In this document: positions 17,517 to 25,428 of the stretch, piece after piece | Layout of the letters: every line of letters begins with the position of its first letter | How positions within the stretch are numbered: position 1 is the first letter of the stretch | DNA from: Gracilibacillus ureilyticus | Lineage (GTDB): Bacteria; Bacillota; Bacilli; Bacillales; Amphibacillaceae | Length of the DNA stretch: 64,000 bases | Assembly: GCF_900111195.1 (NCBI RefSeq) | Contig: NZ_FOGL01000004.1 | Location: forward strand, 124,001-188,000 | Direction of reading: 5' to 3' | The notes under the pieces: model-generated | The model's input: the letters and a program-made list of their open reading frames with translations, nothing else | Told to the model about the DNA's origin: nothing | Database searches by the model: none | Program-made: the position numbers and the translations under genes

Positions 17517-18427
17517 ATAGTGTACCTTCTTACAATCTGTTCAATTTTGGCTGTCAATAATTGAATATTGACTGGCTTTGTAATATACTCATCGACACCC
17601 GAGCGATACGCGTAAATCATCGCTTCCTCCGAGTTTCTTTCTGAGAGCATAAAAAGGATGAACTTATTTTTATTGGGCATATCCTGTACATGATGTAAAA
17701 TATCAATCCCATTTCTTTTTGGAAGTACTTCATTAAACAAAACCAGATGTGTATCACCTGAATAATACCAATCGGATTGAAGGAATTCCTCTCCATCCGT
17801 GAATGTACGGATTTCCCAGGAGAAGTTCTCTTTTGTTGCATTTTCCAAAACAGACTGCAGTAATCGTCTTACAACAAGATCACTTTCCACAATACTTACC
17901 TTTGTCTTAAAATGTTCCTTATCCTTAACGTTTTTCACTATCACCGTTGAGAAATATCCTTCTTCCTGTGCCTGATATAATCCTTCCTGCCCTTTGTATA
18001 AAGCCTCACGATAAGCTAAATTCTGCTGATTAATTTCTACTATACTAGCGGCTAGTTCTATTGTGAAAAATTGATTATTTTCCAAAAAACACAAAGCATC
18101 CTTATTAAAAATCCGGTTCAGAAATGCTACTGCTTCCTTTTCTCCTGAGTTAGTTAGAAACATCATCCAATTCCCTTCGGTTGGCCGTGGAAATAATAAA
18201 TCAGATAAACGCTTCTGTTTCATTAAGTATCTTTCCACTTTATTAATAGCATGTTGCTTAATAGTACTATTCCTTGTCCTTGCTACATCACTTAAAGGGT
18301 GAATGGACAGAAAAACAATCGAAAACCTTAACTGACTGCGGTCAAGGTTTGCTGCTAACATCTGATATATCTCTTCAGCTGTTTTCATGTCACTTAATAA
18401 ATGTGACTTTGTAATAGTTTCTATCAT
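17513..18427 (-). CDS. Degenerate GGDEF domain fused to a pseudo-receiver
   Basis: Start set at the ATG at 18427 (RBS GGGTGG; a GTG three codons earlier lies in that site), giving 304 residues. Residues about 30-165 have the pattern of a diguanylate-cyclase domain (RFSIVFLSIHPLSDVARTRN), but the GGDEF loop is PTEGN (82-86). Five residues before it stands R73-L-S-D76, the spacing of the c-di-GMP inhibitory site RxxD. Residues about 175-300 are a receiver: E181/D183 acidic pair, Lys284 in TKP, but the phosphate-accepting Asp is Asn232 (LFNEVLPKRNG). So it is probably a ligand-sensing adaptor, not an enzyme or phospho-switch, and it leads the four-gene operon. There is no DNA-binding domain. Confidence 0.7.
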   Translation of the reverse strand: MIETITKSHLLSDMKTAEEIYQMLAANLDRSQLRFSIVFLSIHPLSDVARTRNSTIKQHAINKVERYLMKQKRLSDLLFPRPTEGNWMMFLTNSGEKEAVAFLNRIFNKDALCFLENNQFFTIELAASIVEINQQNLAYREALYKGQEGLYQAQEEGYFSTVIVKNVKDKEHFKTKVSIVESDLVVRRLLQSVLENATKENFSWEIRTFTDGEEFLQSDWYYSGDTHLVLFNEVLPKRNGIDILHHVQDMPNKNKFILFMLSERNSEEAMIYAYRSGVDEYITKPVNIQLLTAKIEQIVRRYTI

Positions 18428-18692
18428 AAAAACCACCCAACTTATTATTCCAGTAGTCTATGTTGCCGTAGATGAGCATAATTATTTCACATTTCTTAAA
18501 AATTATATTGTAACATGGAAGTGCTCTGCTATATAGATCTCATTCCCTTTTCATCATAAATAAATCCCCATTTTCCAGCTGAATGTTTCAATATTGTAAC
18601 AATTGTCATCATTTTTTAACTAGAGAAAATGTTTCAAATTTATAAAAACGGTGTATAGATTATTAAAGAAAATTACACAGGAGGCCATTCAG

Positions 18693-18974
18693 ATGAAAGA
18701 ATTCAAATCAAAAACTATTACTTTAAATAAAAAACTATCAATCAACGAAGTCTTGTCGATTCACTTGTATGAAAAAATCTATAGCGGGAATATTTACCTG
18801 CTACATAACCATGAATTAATTAATACAAAGCATTTACCTGATTTAGTGACATTTTCTCTCCTAGTGGAGGAAGAAACTGAAATTAAATGTGTTGTCGAAG
18901 GACCAAATCCTGAAGAAGCACTTGAAGAAGTAGCTTCGAGGATGCAAACAACAGTACTTGACCAGGCGCTGTAA
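18693..18974 (+). CDS. HPr-like protein lacking His15 and Ser46
   Basis: The ATG at 18693 follows a strong CAGGAGG site (the frame is open further upstream, but without an RBS), giving 93 residues. Length and pattern fit the HPr/Crh fold: a first strand, then LSINEVLSIHLYEKIYSG where HPr has GIHARPA, NTKHLPDLVTFSL where HPr has NLKSIMGVMSL, and a final EGPNPEEALEEVASRM. By alignment in my head the active His15 is Asn and the regulatory Ser46 is His. It could not take part in phosphotransfer or HprK control. Role unknown. The fold call is moderately sure. Confidence 0.6.
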   Translation: MKEFKSKTITLNKKLSINEVLSIHLYEKIYSGNIYLLHNHELINTKHLPDLVTFSLLVEEETEIKCVVEGPNPEEALEEVASRMQTTVLDQAL

Positions 18975-18983
18975 AAGAACAGT

Positions 18984-19013
18984 AAAAGAGCACCGACAGT
19001 ACGGTGCTCTTTT
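18984..19013. terminator. Bidirectional terminator
   Basis: AAAAGAGCACCG (18984-18995) pairs exactly with CGGTGCTCTTTT (19002-19013) around a 6-base loop; it closes the HPr-like gene and the convergent cdsA-like gene. Confidence 0.9.
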
Positions 19014-19020
19014 CTTATAC

Positions 19021-19935
19021 TCACATAAAGTCAAAGTAATAACGGATAATATGGAAGAAGATAGGGGATGTGTATGTCAGGCTGTCAATTCTGCTTAAAT
19101 AACGGCCTTGCAGCAGCTGCAATTTTGCCTGATTGCCTATTAACAAATCCCGCTTCAAAACAGAGACGGTTAAACTTCCGATAAAACCTGCTGCACCAAT
19201 TATTGCCCCTGACAAAACTCCAAACTTCCAATCAAATGGTGTGAGATACGGATATAACAAATAGGAAATTGAAGATGTGGCGAGCAATCCAGCTATAAAT
19301 CCTTCGAGTGTAATATACGGGTTAGCAGACGGAACGATCTTTATCTTTCCTATGTATAATGAAACAAGATATTGAATTACATCATTTGTTTGGGTTAAGA
19401 TGATGAGGAATAAGACTAAATTCGATCCATATTCAGGCGTAGCGAATTGATAATAAGCTAAGTGGCTTAACCCAAATACCATTAGCATGACACCCCATTG
19501 TGTAAAACTTACAGACCGGAGAAAACCTACTGTTCCTTTTCTTATAATCCGCGGTAAAGGCAGGAATAAAAATACATATACAGGAATAAAAACAATGAAC
19601 ATGCCATACCAGCCGATGTATATCCAGTAATACTGAATTGGAATCATTAAGTATGCCCATAAAAAAAGTCTGCGGTCAGATTTTCTTGTTTTCATCATGG
19701 AAAAATACTCTTTAAGCGAAAAATAGGACAGTGCCATAATCGACAGTAATGACAGTGCTGGAGTAAACAGTGTAGCAAAGAAGAATACAACAAACATGCC
19801 CCACCAGACTTTAATACGGTATGCTATCCCAGAAAAATCTTTACCTGGCTGTTTTTTCTTCGCAATCTTAAATAATATCGTTGCTAGTGTTATAGTTATT
19901 AGAATGACAGATAATGTCCAGATCGTTTCTTCCAT
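19021..19935 (-). CDS. CdsA-like CTP:phosphatidate/polyprenol cytidylyltransferase
   Basis: 304 residues with about eight membrane helices. The C-terminal signature of the CdsA family is present: SVLKRDLLIGNQAK, then QGRYLSRIDSLTYTSPIFFH where typical CdsA has GHGG-LDR-DS and FFH. The GHGG part is changed to LQGRYLSR, so it is a divergent member, perhaps a paralogue working on another lipid phosphate. The usual CdsA of Bacillus sits with uppS and dxr; this copy is alone. Convergent with the HPr-like gene. Confidence 0.75.
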   Translation of the reverse strand: MEETIWTLSVILITITLATILFKIAKKKQPGKDFSGIAYRIKVWWGMFVVFFFATLFTPALSLLSIMALSYFSLKEYFSMMKTRKSDRRLFLWAYLMIPIQYYWIYIGWYGMFIVFIPVYVFLFLPLPRIIRKGTVGFLRSVSFTQWGVMLMVFGLSHLAYYQFATPEYGSNLVLFLIILTQTNDVIQYLVSLYIGKIKIVPSANPYITLEGFIAGLLATSSISYLLYPYLTPFDWKFGVLSGAIIGAAGFIGSLTVSVLKRDLLIGNQAKLQLLQGRYLSRIDSLTYTSPIFFHIIRYYFDFM

Positions 19936-20027
19936 TCTATTCCCCCCTTTTTTTCCTGCTTCATTTATTTTACAATAACTGATGTATAATAAAAAGAATG
20001 AGAAGGTATGAAGTTAGGGGGATAAAC

Positions 20028-20573
20028 ATGTGTTATGTTTATATTATGCTTTCAGATACAGGAACACTGTTTACAACAATGATAAAAAAGTATACAAAAG
20101 CACCGTATAACCATGCTTCCATTTCTTTTGATCCTCAATTAAGAGAAATGTACAGTTTTGGAAGGAAAAATCCTAAAAATCCTTTGAACGGAGGGTTTGT
20201 TAAAGAGGATATATGGTCAGGTACATTTAGCAGATATCCTGATACTACTTGTGTTATTTATAAATTAAAAGTCAGTGAACGACAAATGTCAAAGATGAAG
20301 CGTGTACTCCATGTATTTATAAAAAATAATGATAAATTCCTGTATAATATTCTTGGTGTGTTCGGTGTATCTATAAAAGAGCCTATTGAATTCAGCAATT
20401 CCTACTTTTGCTCACAATTCGTCGCTGAAATTTTACATCGTTCCGGAATAAAATTATGGGATAAACTCCCTGCAATGGTTACTCCTGATGACTTCCGAAA
20501 TAGCGGGGACTTAGAATTAATCTATGAAGGCAGATTGTTTGATTTCACTCCAATACTTGAACATAAACCATAA
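20028..20573 (+). CDS. YiiX/YaeF-like permuted papain-fold hydrolase
   Basis: The ATG at 20028 is chosen because AGGGGG lies 6 bases ahead; the frame runs on upstream to 19998. The 181-residue product has YNHASISFD near the N-terminus and YFCSQFVAEIL near the C-terminus, the His and Cys of the circularly permuted NlpC/P60 (YiiX) fold, in that permuted order. There is no signal peptide, so it is probably cytosolic. Relatives cleave amide or thioester bonds of lipids or peptides; the substrate here is unknown. Confidence 0.75.
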   Translation: MCYVYIMLSDTGTLFTTMIKKYTKAPYNHASISFDPQLREMYSFGRKNPKNPLNGGFVKEDIWSGTFSRYPDTTCVIYKLKVSERQMSKMKRVLHVFIKNNDKFLYNILGVFGVSIKEPIEFSNSYFCSQFVAEILHRSGIKLWDKLPAMVTPDDFRNSGDLELIYEGRLFDFTPILEHKP

Positions 20574-20656
20574 TCTGCAAGAGACTTTGAATGGTTGTAT
20601 CTTGATAGATTTGGTTAAAATATGAATAAAGCGATGAACGGATGTGAGGTGAGGGT

Positions 20657-21775
20657 TTGGGCAAGTTAAAGTTCTTGTCAATGTTAATCATTGTATTTTT
20701 AGGGTTATATTACTTTTACGGTGATCAGTTTCAGCAATCAGGAGTTAGTGGTGTTGCACAAGAAATCAAAGAAGATATTCAATTTATAAGTGAACACCCG
20801 CAAATCCATGCAATTATTGATTCTATAAACCAGGAGATTCAACTTCTTATTGGGAAAGTTGAAAACCTGGAAGAAGAGAATAAACCCGAGGTGGAAAAGC
20901 CTGATTTAACTGCACCATCGTCTCAAACATTCTCCATTTATAATATTGAAATAGGCGATAAACAATCAGATGTAGAAAATCAACTAGGTGATCCAAAGCG
21001 AAGATCTTTAAACGAATATGGTGTGGAGTGGCATACCTACCACGAAAATTACCAGAATTTTGTGATGGTAGCATATGATTCAAACGGGAATGTATCCGGT
21101 ATGTACACAAATCAGGAGCTGTTAACTTCTACTAATGGATTATCTCTAGGGAGTAACAGGAATGCTGTAAAGTCTGTTTTAGATGAACCTGTAGATGGGA
21201 TCAGAAAAGGGTTTACCTATTATCAAACACAAAATAACGGGGAATATGATACTTTTCTAATTGACCAGAACTATGTAACTGTTTTTTATGATTTACATGA
21301 AGGAGACACGGTTACGGCAATACAAATTGTTTCAGCAGATTTAGAAAGTAAGAAAGATGGTTTTTTTGGTGAGCCAAGTGATCAGTTAAAAGAGGGTTTC
21401 GAATATCAATTATTTGATTTAACCAATGCCGCAAGAGCAGTTCATGGAAAACAAGTCTTAACATGGGCAGATTCTGTAAAAAAGACAGCTCGTAACCATA
21501 GTGAAGATATGGCTGTAAACGGATATTTCTCCCACACCAATTTAGCCGGTGAATCACCGTTTGACCGCTTATCATCTGATGGTATTGACTACCGAATGGC
21601 CGGGGAAAATCTGGCAGCAGGTCAATCAAGCAGTATTTTTGCCCATGAAGGGTTAATGAACTCACTGGGGCATCGGGAAAATATATTGAAAAATGACTAT
21701 CAGTCCCTTGCAGTTGGAGTTGCTTTTGCCGATGATTCTCGCCCGTTTTATACTGAGAACTTTATTACCCCATAG
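20657..21775 (+). CDS. Secreted CAP-domain protein with CAP-associated N-domain
   Basis: Start TTG at 20657 after GAGGTGAGGG; no ATG fits the signal sequence. A signal/anchor helix (residues 4-21) is followed by a linker, a CAP-associated domain (about 95-230: IGDKQSDVENQLGDPKR, GVEWHTYH, MYTNQEL) and a C-terminal CAP/SCP domain (about 245-370: LTNAARAVHGKQVLTW, HSEDMAVNGYFSHTN, GENLAAG, HRENIL). This is the YlbC-type layout of Bacillus. CAP proteins of bacteria lie outside the cell; their function is unsettled. Confidence 0.88.
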   Translation: MGKLKFLSMLIIVFLGLYYFYGDQFQQSGVSGVAQEIKEDIQFISEHPQIHAIIDSINQEIQLLIGKVENLEEENKPEVEKPDLTAPSSQTFSIYNIEIGDKQSDVENQLGDPKRRSLNEYGVEWHTYHENYQNFVMVAYDSNGNVSGMYTNQELLTSTNGLSLGSNRNAVKSVLDEPVDGIRKGFTYYQTQNNGEYDTFLIDQNYVTVFYDLHEGDTVTAIQIVSADLESKKDGFFGEPSDQLKEGFEYQLFDLTNAARAVHGKQVLTWADSVKKTARNHSEDMAVNGYFSHTNLAGESPFDRLSSDGIDYRMAGENLAAGQSSSIFAHEGLMNSLGHRENILKNDYQSLAVGVAFADDSRPFYTENFITP

Positions 21776-21798
21776 AGCAATGAATGAGAAGCAGGCAA

Positions 21799-21839
21799 GC
21801 GGGGGCTCAACACCCCCACTTATCAATATTTCACTTTAT
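21799..21839 (-). repeat. Dispersed hairpin repeat, copy at 21.8 kb
   Basis: On the minus strand ATAAAGTGAAATATTGAT is followed by AAGTGGGGGTGTTGAGCCC and CCGC. It shares about 23 of 28 bases with the copy at 37.5 kb. Its AGTGGGGG...CCCCC hairpin lies between the convergent CAP and PL11 genes and may also terminate them. Confidence 0.55.
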
Positions 21840-21858
21840 GGTACTCTCCATTTTTCCT

Positions 21859-24800
21859 TTATCTATTCCACATATCTTTCAGCTTAACAGCATCTTCGTT
21901 TAACGAATCTTTTACACTTTCTTCAAGGTCGCTCTTCGCTAAATGCTTGATGAAAACGTCTAGCTGTTTGGATGCCTGCATTGTTCTGCCATTATTTAAA
22001 TGACGTTGTGCCTGTTCCAATTTATTTTGTAAAACATTCAGTTTCTTATCGTTTGAGGTTAACTCGAGCGTATGCTTCATAGCATTCAGATTTGCTGTGT
22101 AATCAACATCAGGGAATTCCAGTGTACCATTCAGCACATCTTCTCTTACGTCTTCACCTAGATAATAACTAATATGTGGTGGCTGATTATAAGTAGTATT
22201 CTGCCACGCAATTCCCATCCGATAAACTGTATCATGCATTAATGTCGGCAGTCTGTACTCTGTTGGGATCGTTGTACTGAAAATTCTTAATTCTGAACTA
22301 TCTTCAGTAGGATAAATCGCTTCTTCTCGCCAGTCACCTAATATATCAGCCTGTAATGTTGGATTCGCTTTTGTCCCATTATTACTTACAACGTTTTCAA
22401 AGCTTTCTATTACGTTAACTTGGTTCGTTTCTTCATCATATTTTGAGATCGTGGTTCCATCTAGTAACTCATGGAATAAATCACCATCCCAATATGTTAC
22501 AAAGTTAACAGGAAGCCCGATATCCCTGAAACTGTCTGTAATCAAGTCACCTTGTACATTATATACACCGCCGCCAGTTTCCGCTGTTCCTCCACCGGCA
22601 CCCCAAAATTCATAGCCTGGGTTAGAGGTAATATTTGCTGCGACCCCTCTACCTGCATCTTTGAATGCATAAAATGATCGCAATGTTTCCCCTGTAGCAC
22701 CATCCCGATATTGTAGTGAAGCAACACCCGGATCTTCATGGACACCGAATACGTGCAGTCCTTCCCGATCAGGATCAAATGCTCCGAGATGCAGGGCATC
22801 ACCATGGGAACCTTTCTCCCTTCCCATTTCACCGTCCATTGCGTATAGAATAGTACCATCATGATCCAGTGTGAGAGAACCTGCTACTATCTCATCAAAT
22901 CCATCATTATCAACATCACCTGTTGCCAGATTGTGATTACCCAATCCTTCTCCTCGTCCAGCCTCATCAGTATCAAATACCCAGTCTTCCACTAGCTGAC
23001 CATCTTTTAAGCTATAGGAAACAAAGCCAGTTCTTCCATAATAACCACGTCCGTAAATCGCACTAGGAGTTTTTCCATTTATATAAGCAACACCTGAAAG
23101 AAAACGGTCAGATCTGTTGTAGAAATTATCGCCCCAGGAGATGCCGCCATCACCCTCTTCTTTTTCCACAGGGAAGGCAAAGTCAATTGTATCAATCACT
23201 TCACCAGTTTCGCCATTGAACACTGATACATATTCCGGTCCGCCGACAACGTGGCCGCCATCATTTATCCAGCGTCCATCATCCTCTTCATTTCCAATTA
23301 CACTGATCACCTTTTCCGGGTCATATACCCCATCTGTTGCACCATATACTTTGGTAGCATCAGCAGTTTTTATCAGAAATTCCGATTTTCCGTTACCATC
23401 CATATCTGCAACTACAAATTGATGATATTGTGGCCCTGAGGTTAAGTTCATTCCCATATTCATTCTCCACATTAATGTGCCATCCAATTCGTAAGCGTCA
23501 AAGATCGTCGGTCCTGTAATCACATCTTCCAATGCCGTCATTGCATTAGAAGGACGCCAGAGTAATATAATTTCGTATTCACCGTCACCATCCAAATCTC
23601 CTACACTTGCGTCATTCGCACTGTAAGTATACTCTCCCGTAACTGTCGAGCCTCCTTCTGGTTTTTGAAGGGGAATGGATAAGTAATCTTTAGATGCAGC
23701 AGTTACATCGCTAATATCAGCCTTTTTACCATTTACCAATGTTTCTACTTTATAAGTTGCTCCAGCTTCTCCAGCTTCGTCCATATAGTTGGTAATCGAT
23801 AATGGTTCATCGTTTAATTTTCGTCCATCACGATATATGTTAAAACTTACATCCTTATCGTATTCATCTGCAAGTAATCGCCATGAAATGAAAATACCGT
23901 CCTCAGCCTTAAGTGCTATTACTCCCCTGTTTAACCATTCCGTATCACGATTGGTGTCTGGAGGTGTTAGACGGTTATAAACATAGATAGAAGCTTTACG
24001 GGAAAAGATGTTTTCTAATTCGTCGTCCTCCGCAATAGTGCCTTCGAAATGATAGATACCTTCCTGCTCAGGATTCCACTTTCTGTCTGTTGTTTTCCAC
24101 TCATTAATTGCTACATTTATTATTTCATTACTTGCTAGTACTACTGGCACTGTATCTGGCAAGCCTATTGTATCAATATTCTCAGTAGTCTCCCCTGCAT
24201 ATACCCGGTGATATGGTAATGAAGGAACATTTGTAATAACATTATCCGCGATTGGAACTTGTGAAATTTTAATATTATCCAAATATGTTGTCCATGTATG
24301 GTTATTTCCTGATGTTCGTATACCTACCAATCTTATGGTGGATAACGTACCATCAAATGAGACTCCGTCTAACGAAGATTCATACGTTTCGATTTCCCCA
24401 CTCTCTTTATTTTCCATAGTGAGTGTTACGTTATTGTTTAACAAATCAAACATAATTTTAAGATTGTACCATGTATGAGGATCTGAAAATCCTGTTGTTG
24501 TTGCTTCATTATTACCTAGGAAATATTTAAGTGGAGCATTTTTTGTGTGATTTAATGTAAATACAGTATTTCCAGCACTATCAAGAATTCTAAATTCCCC
24601 ACCATTTTCATTAGGGTGAGTGCCTTTGTCATTGTGCTCTCCAGGATACCAGTCATATTCAACAAGCATTTGTGTCCCTCTTACAGGTTCATCAAAAGTC
24701 TTTGTCGCAACCCGTCCTCCTGATTGATCAACAATGGTGTATTGCAACTTTGCGGTATTGTTTCCTGCCAGTTCTTCTTCATTGATTGAAAGTGTGGCAG

Positions 24801-24987
24801 CAGATGTGGTAAATCCCCAATTTTCCGGTGTCAGTTCTCCAGAATCACCGAAATCTGTAAAATATACTTGCTCGAATTTGTCTTCTGTACTTACATCTTC
24901 AGCAAGAACGGGACCAAAATTACTAAAAACTAATAATAGTACGACAATTAGTAAAAAACTTTTGTTAAAATAATTAGAAATTCGCAA
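21859..24987 (-). CDS. Secreted rhamnogalacturonan lyase (PL11) with FIMAH domain
   Basis: An endo/exo-lyase of the pectin backbone (YesW/YesX family). I choose the TTG at 24987 (RBS AAAGGAG): it gives a proper signal peptide (FLLIVVLLLVFSNFGPVLA-ED), whereas the ATG at 25095 adds 36 unlikely residues. Mature layout, counted from 24987: an N-terminal beta-sandwich (about 35-240), the PL11 propeller (about 330-930) starting NRGVIALKAEDGIFISWR, with calcium-type turns DLDGDGEYE, DMDGNGKSE and DVDNDGFDE, and a helical C-terminal FIMAH-type module (about 975-1042, LDVFIKHL). FIMAH modules are common on secreted Bacillaceae polysaccharidases. Works with the GH43 and GH51 enzymes nearby in pectin use. 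Confidence 0.88.
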   Translation of the reverse strand: MRISNYFNKSFLLIVVLLLVFSNFGPVLAEDVSTEDKFEQVYFTDFGDSGELTPENWGFTTSAATLSINEEELAGNNTAKLQYTIVDQSGGRVATKTFDEPVRGTQMLVEYDWYPGEHNDKGTHPNENGGEFRILDSAGNTVFTLNHTKNAPLKYFLGNNEATTTGFSDPHTWYNLKIMFDLLNNNVTLTMENKESGEIETYESSLDGVSFDGTLSTIRLVGIRTSGNNHTWTTYLDNIKISQVPIADNVITNVPSLPYHRVYAGETTENIDTIGLPDTVPVVLASNEIINVAINEWKTTDRKWNPEQEGIYHFEGTIAEDDELENIFSRKASIYVYNRLTPPDTNRDTEWLNRGVIALKAEDGIFISWRLLADEYDKDVSFNIYRDGRKLNDEPLSITNYMDEAGEAGATYKVETLVNGKKADISDVTAASKDYLSIPLQKPEGGSTVTGEYTYSANDASVGDLDGDGEYEIILLWRPSNAMTALEDVITGPTIFDAYELDGTLMWRMNMGMNLTSGPQYHQFVVADMDGNGKSEFLIKTADATKVYGATDGVYDPEKVISVIGNEEDDGRWINDGGHVVGGPEYVSVFNGETGEVIDTIDFAFPVEKEEGDGGISWGDNFYNRSDRFLSGVAYINGKTPSAIYGRGYYGRTGFVSYSLKDGQLVEDWVFDTDEAGRGEGLGNHNLATGDVDNDGFDEIVAGSLTLDHDGTILYAMDGEMGREKGSHGDALHLGAFDPDREGLHVFGVHEDPGVASLQYRDGATGETLRSFYAFKDAGRGVAANITSNPGYEFWGAGGGTAETGGGVYNVQGDLITDSFRDIGLPVNFVTYWDGDLFHELLDGTTISKYDEETNQVNVIESFENVVSNNGTKANPTLQADILGDWREEAIYPTEDSSELRIFSTTIPTEYRLPTLMHDTVYRMGIAWQNTTYNQPPHISYYLGEDVREDVLNGTLEFPDVDYTANLNAMKHTLELTSNDKKLNVLQNKLEQAQRHLNNGRTMQASKQLDVFIKHLAKSDLEESVKDSLNEDAVKLKDMWNR

Positions 24988-25392
24988 ACCTTCATCCACT
25001 CCTTTTCCTATAAATGAGATGCTGGTCTCAACAGCTGTTCCTTTCCACCCCTCCTTTGAAAGCGTATTCATTTTAGTTGAGAACTCCTCATGCAATCTCT
25101 TTATCAGCCTACCAATTAATTTAGAATACTGTAAATAGGAATATTTTGCTTGTTTTTAAACCATTGTCAGGACAACTGTTATCCTAGTTATTAGTACTTT
25201 TTTGGATGTTTGATTTTCAATAGTGCAAATATTTCCTAGTCATATAGTTTACTCATCACCTGGTTCTATAGTAAGTAAAGCACACCTGATGTAATTTCAT
25301 TTACCTATGAATGAATATATTTCCAGACTGATAAATATACTAATAGAAATGGTGACAAAAAACTGTCGGATAATAGAGTTAGCCAATATACA
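24988..25392. other. Intergenic region upstream of the PL11 gene
   Basis: AT-rich, no gene or convincing RNA structure. It must hold the PL11 promoter; I could not assign -35/-10 boxes or a CcpA site with confidence. Confidence 0.5.
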
Positions 25393-25425
25393 AATGCCCG
25401 GCATTACTCAACATGCCGGGCTTTA
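25393..25425 (-). terminator. Terminator of the MMPL operon
   Basis: GCCCGGCAT (25396-25404) pairs exactly with ATGCCGGGC (25413-25421) just past the stop of the operon's last gene. Confidence 0.85.
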
Positions 25426-25428
25426 ATT

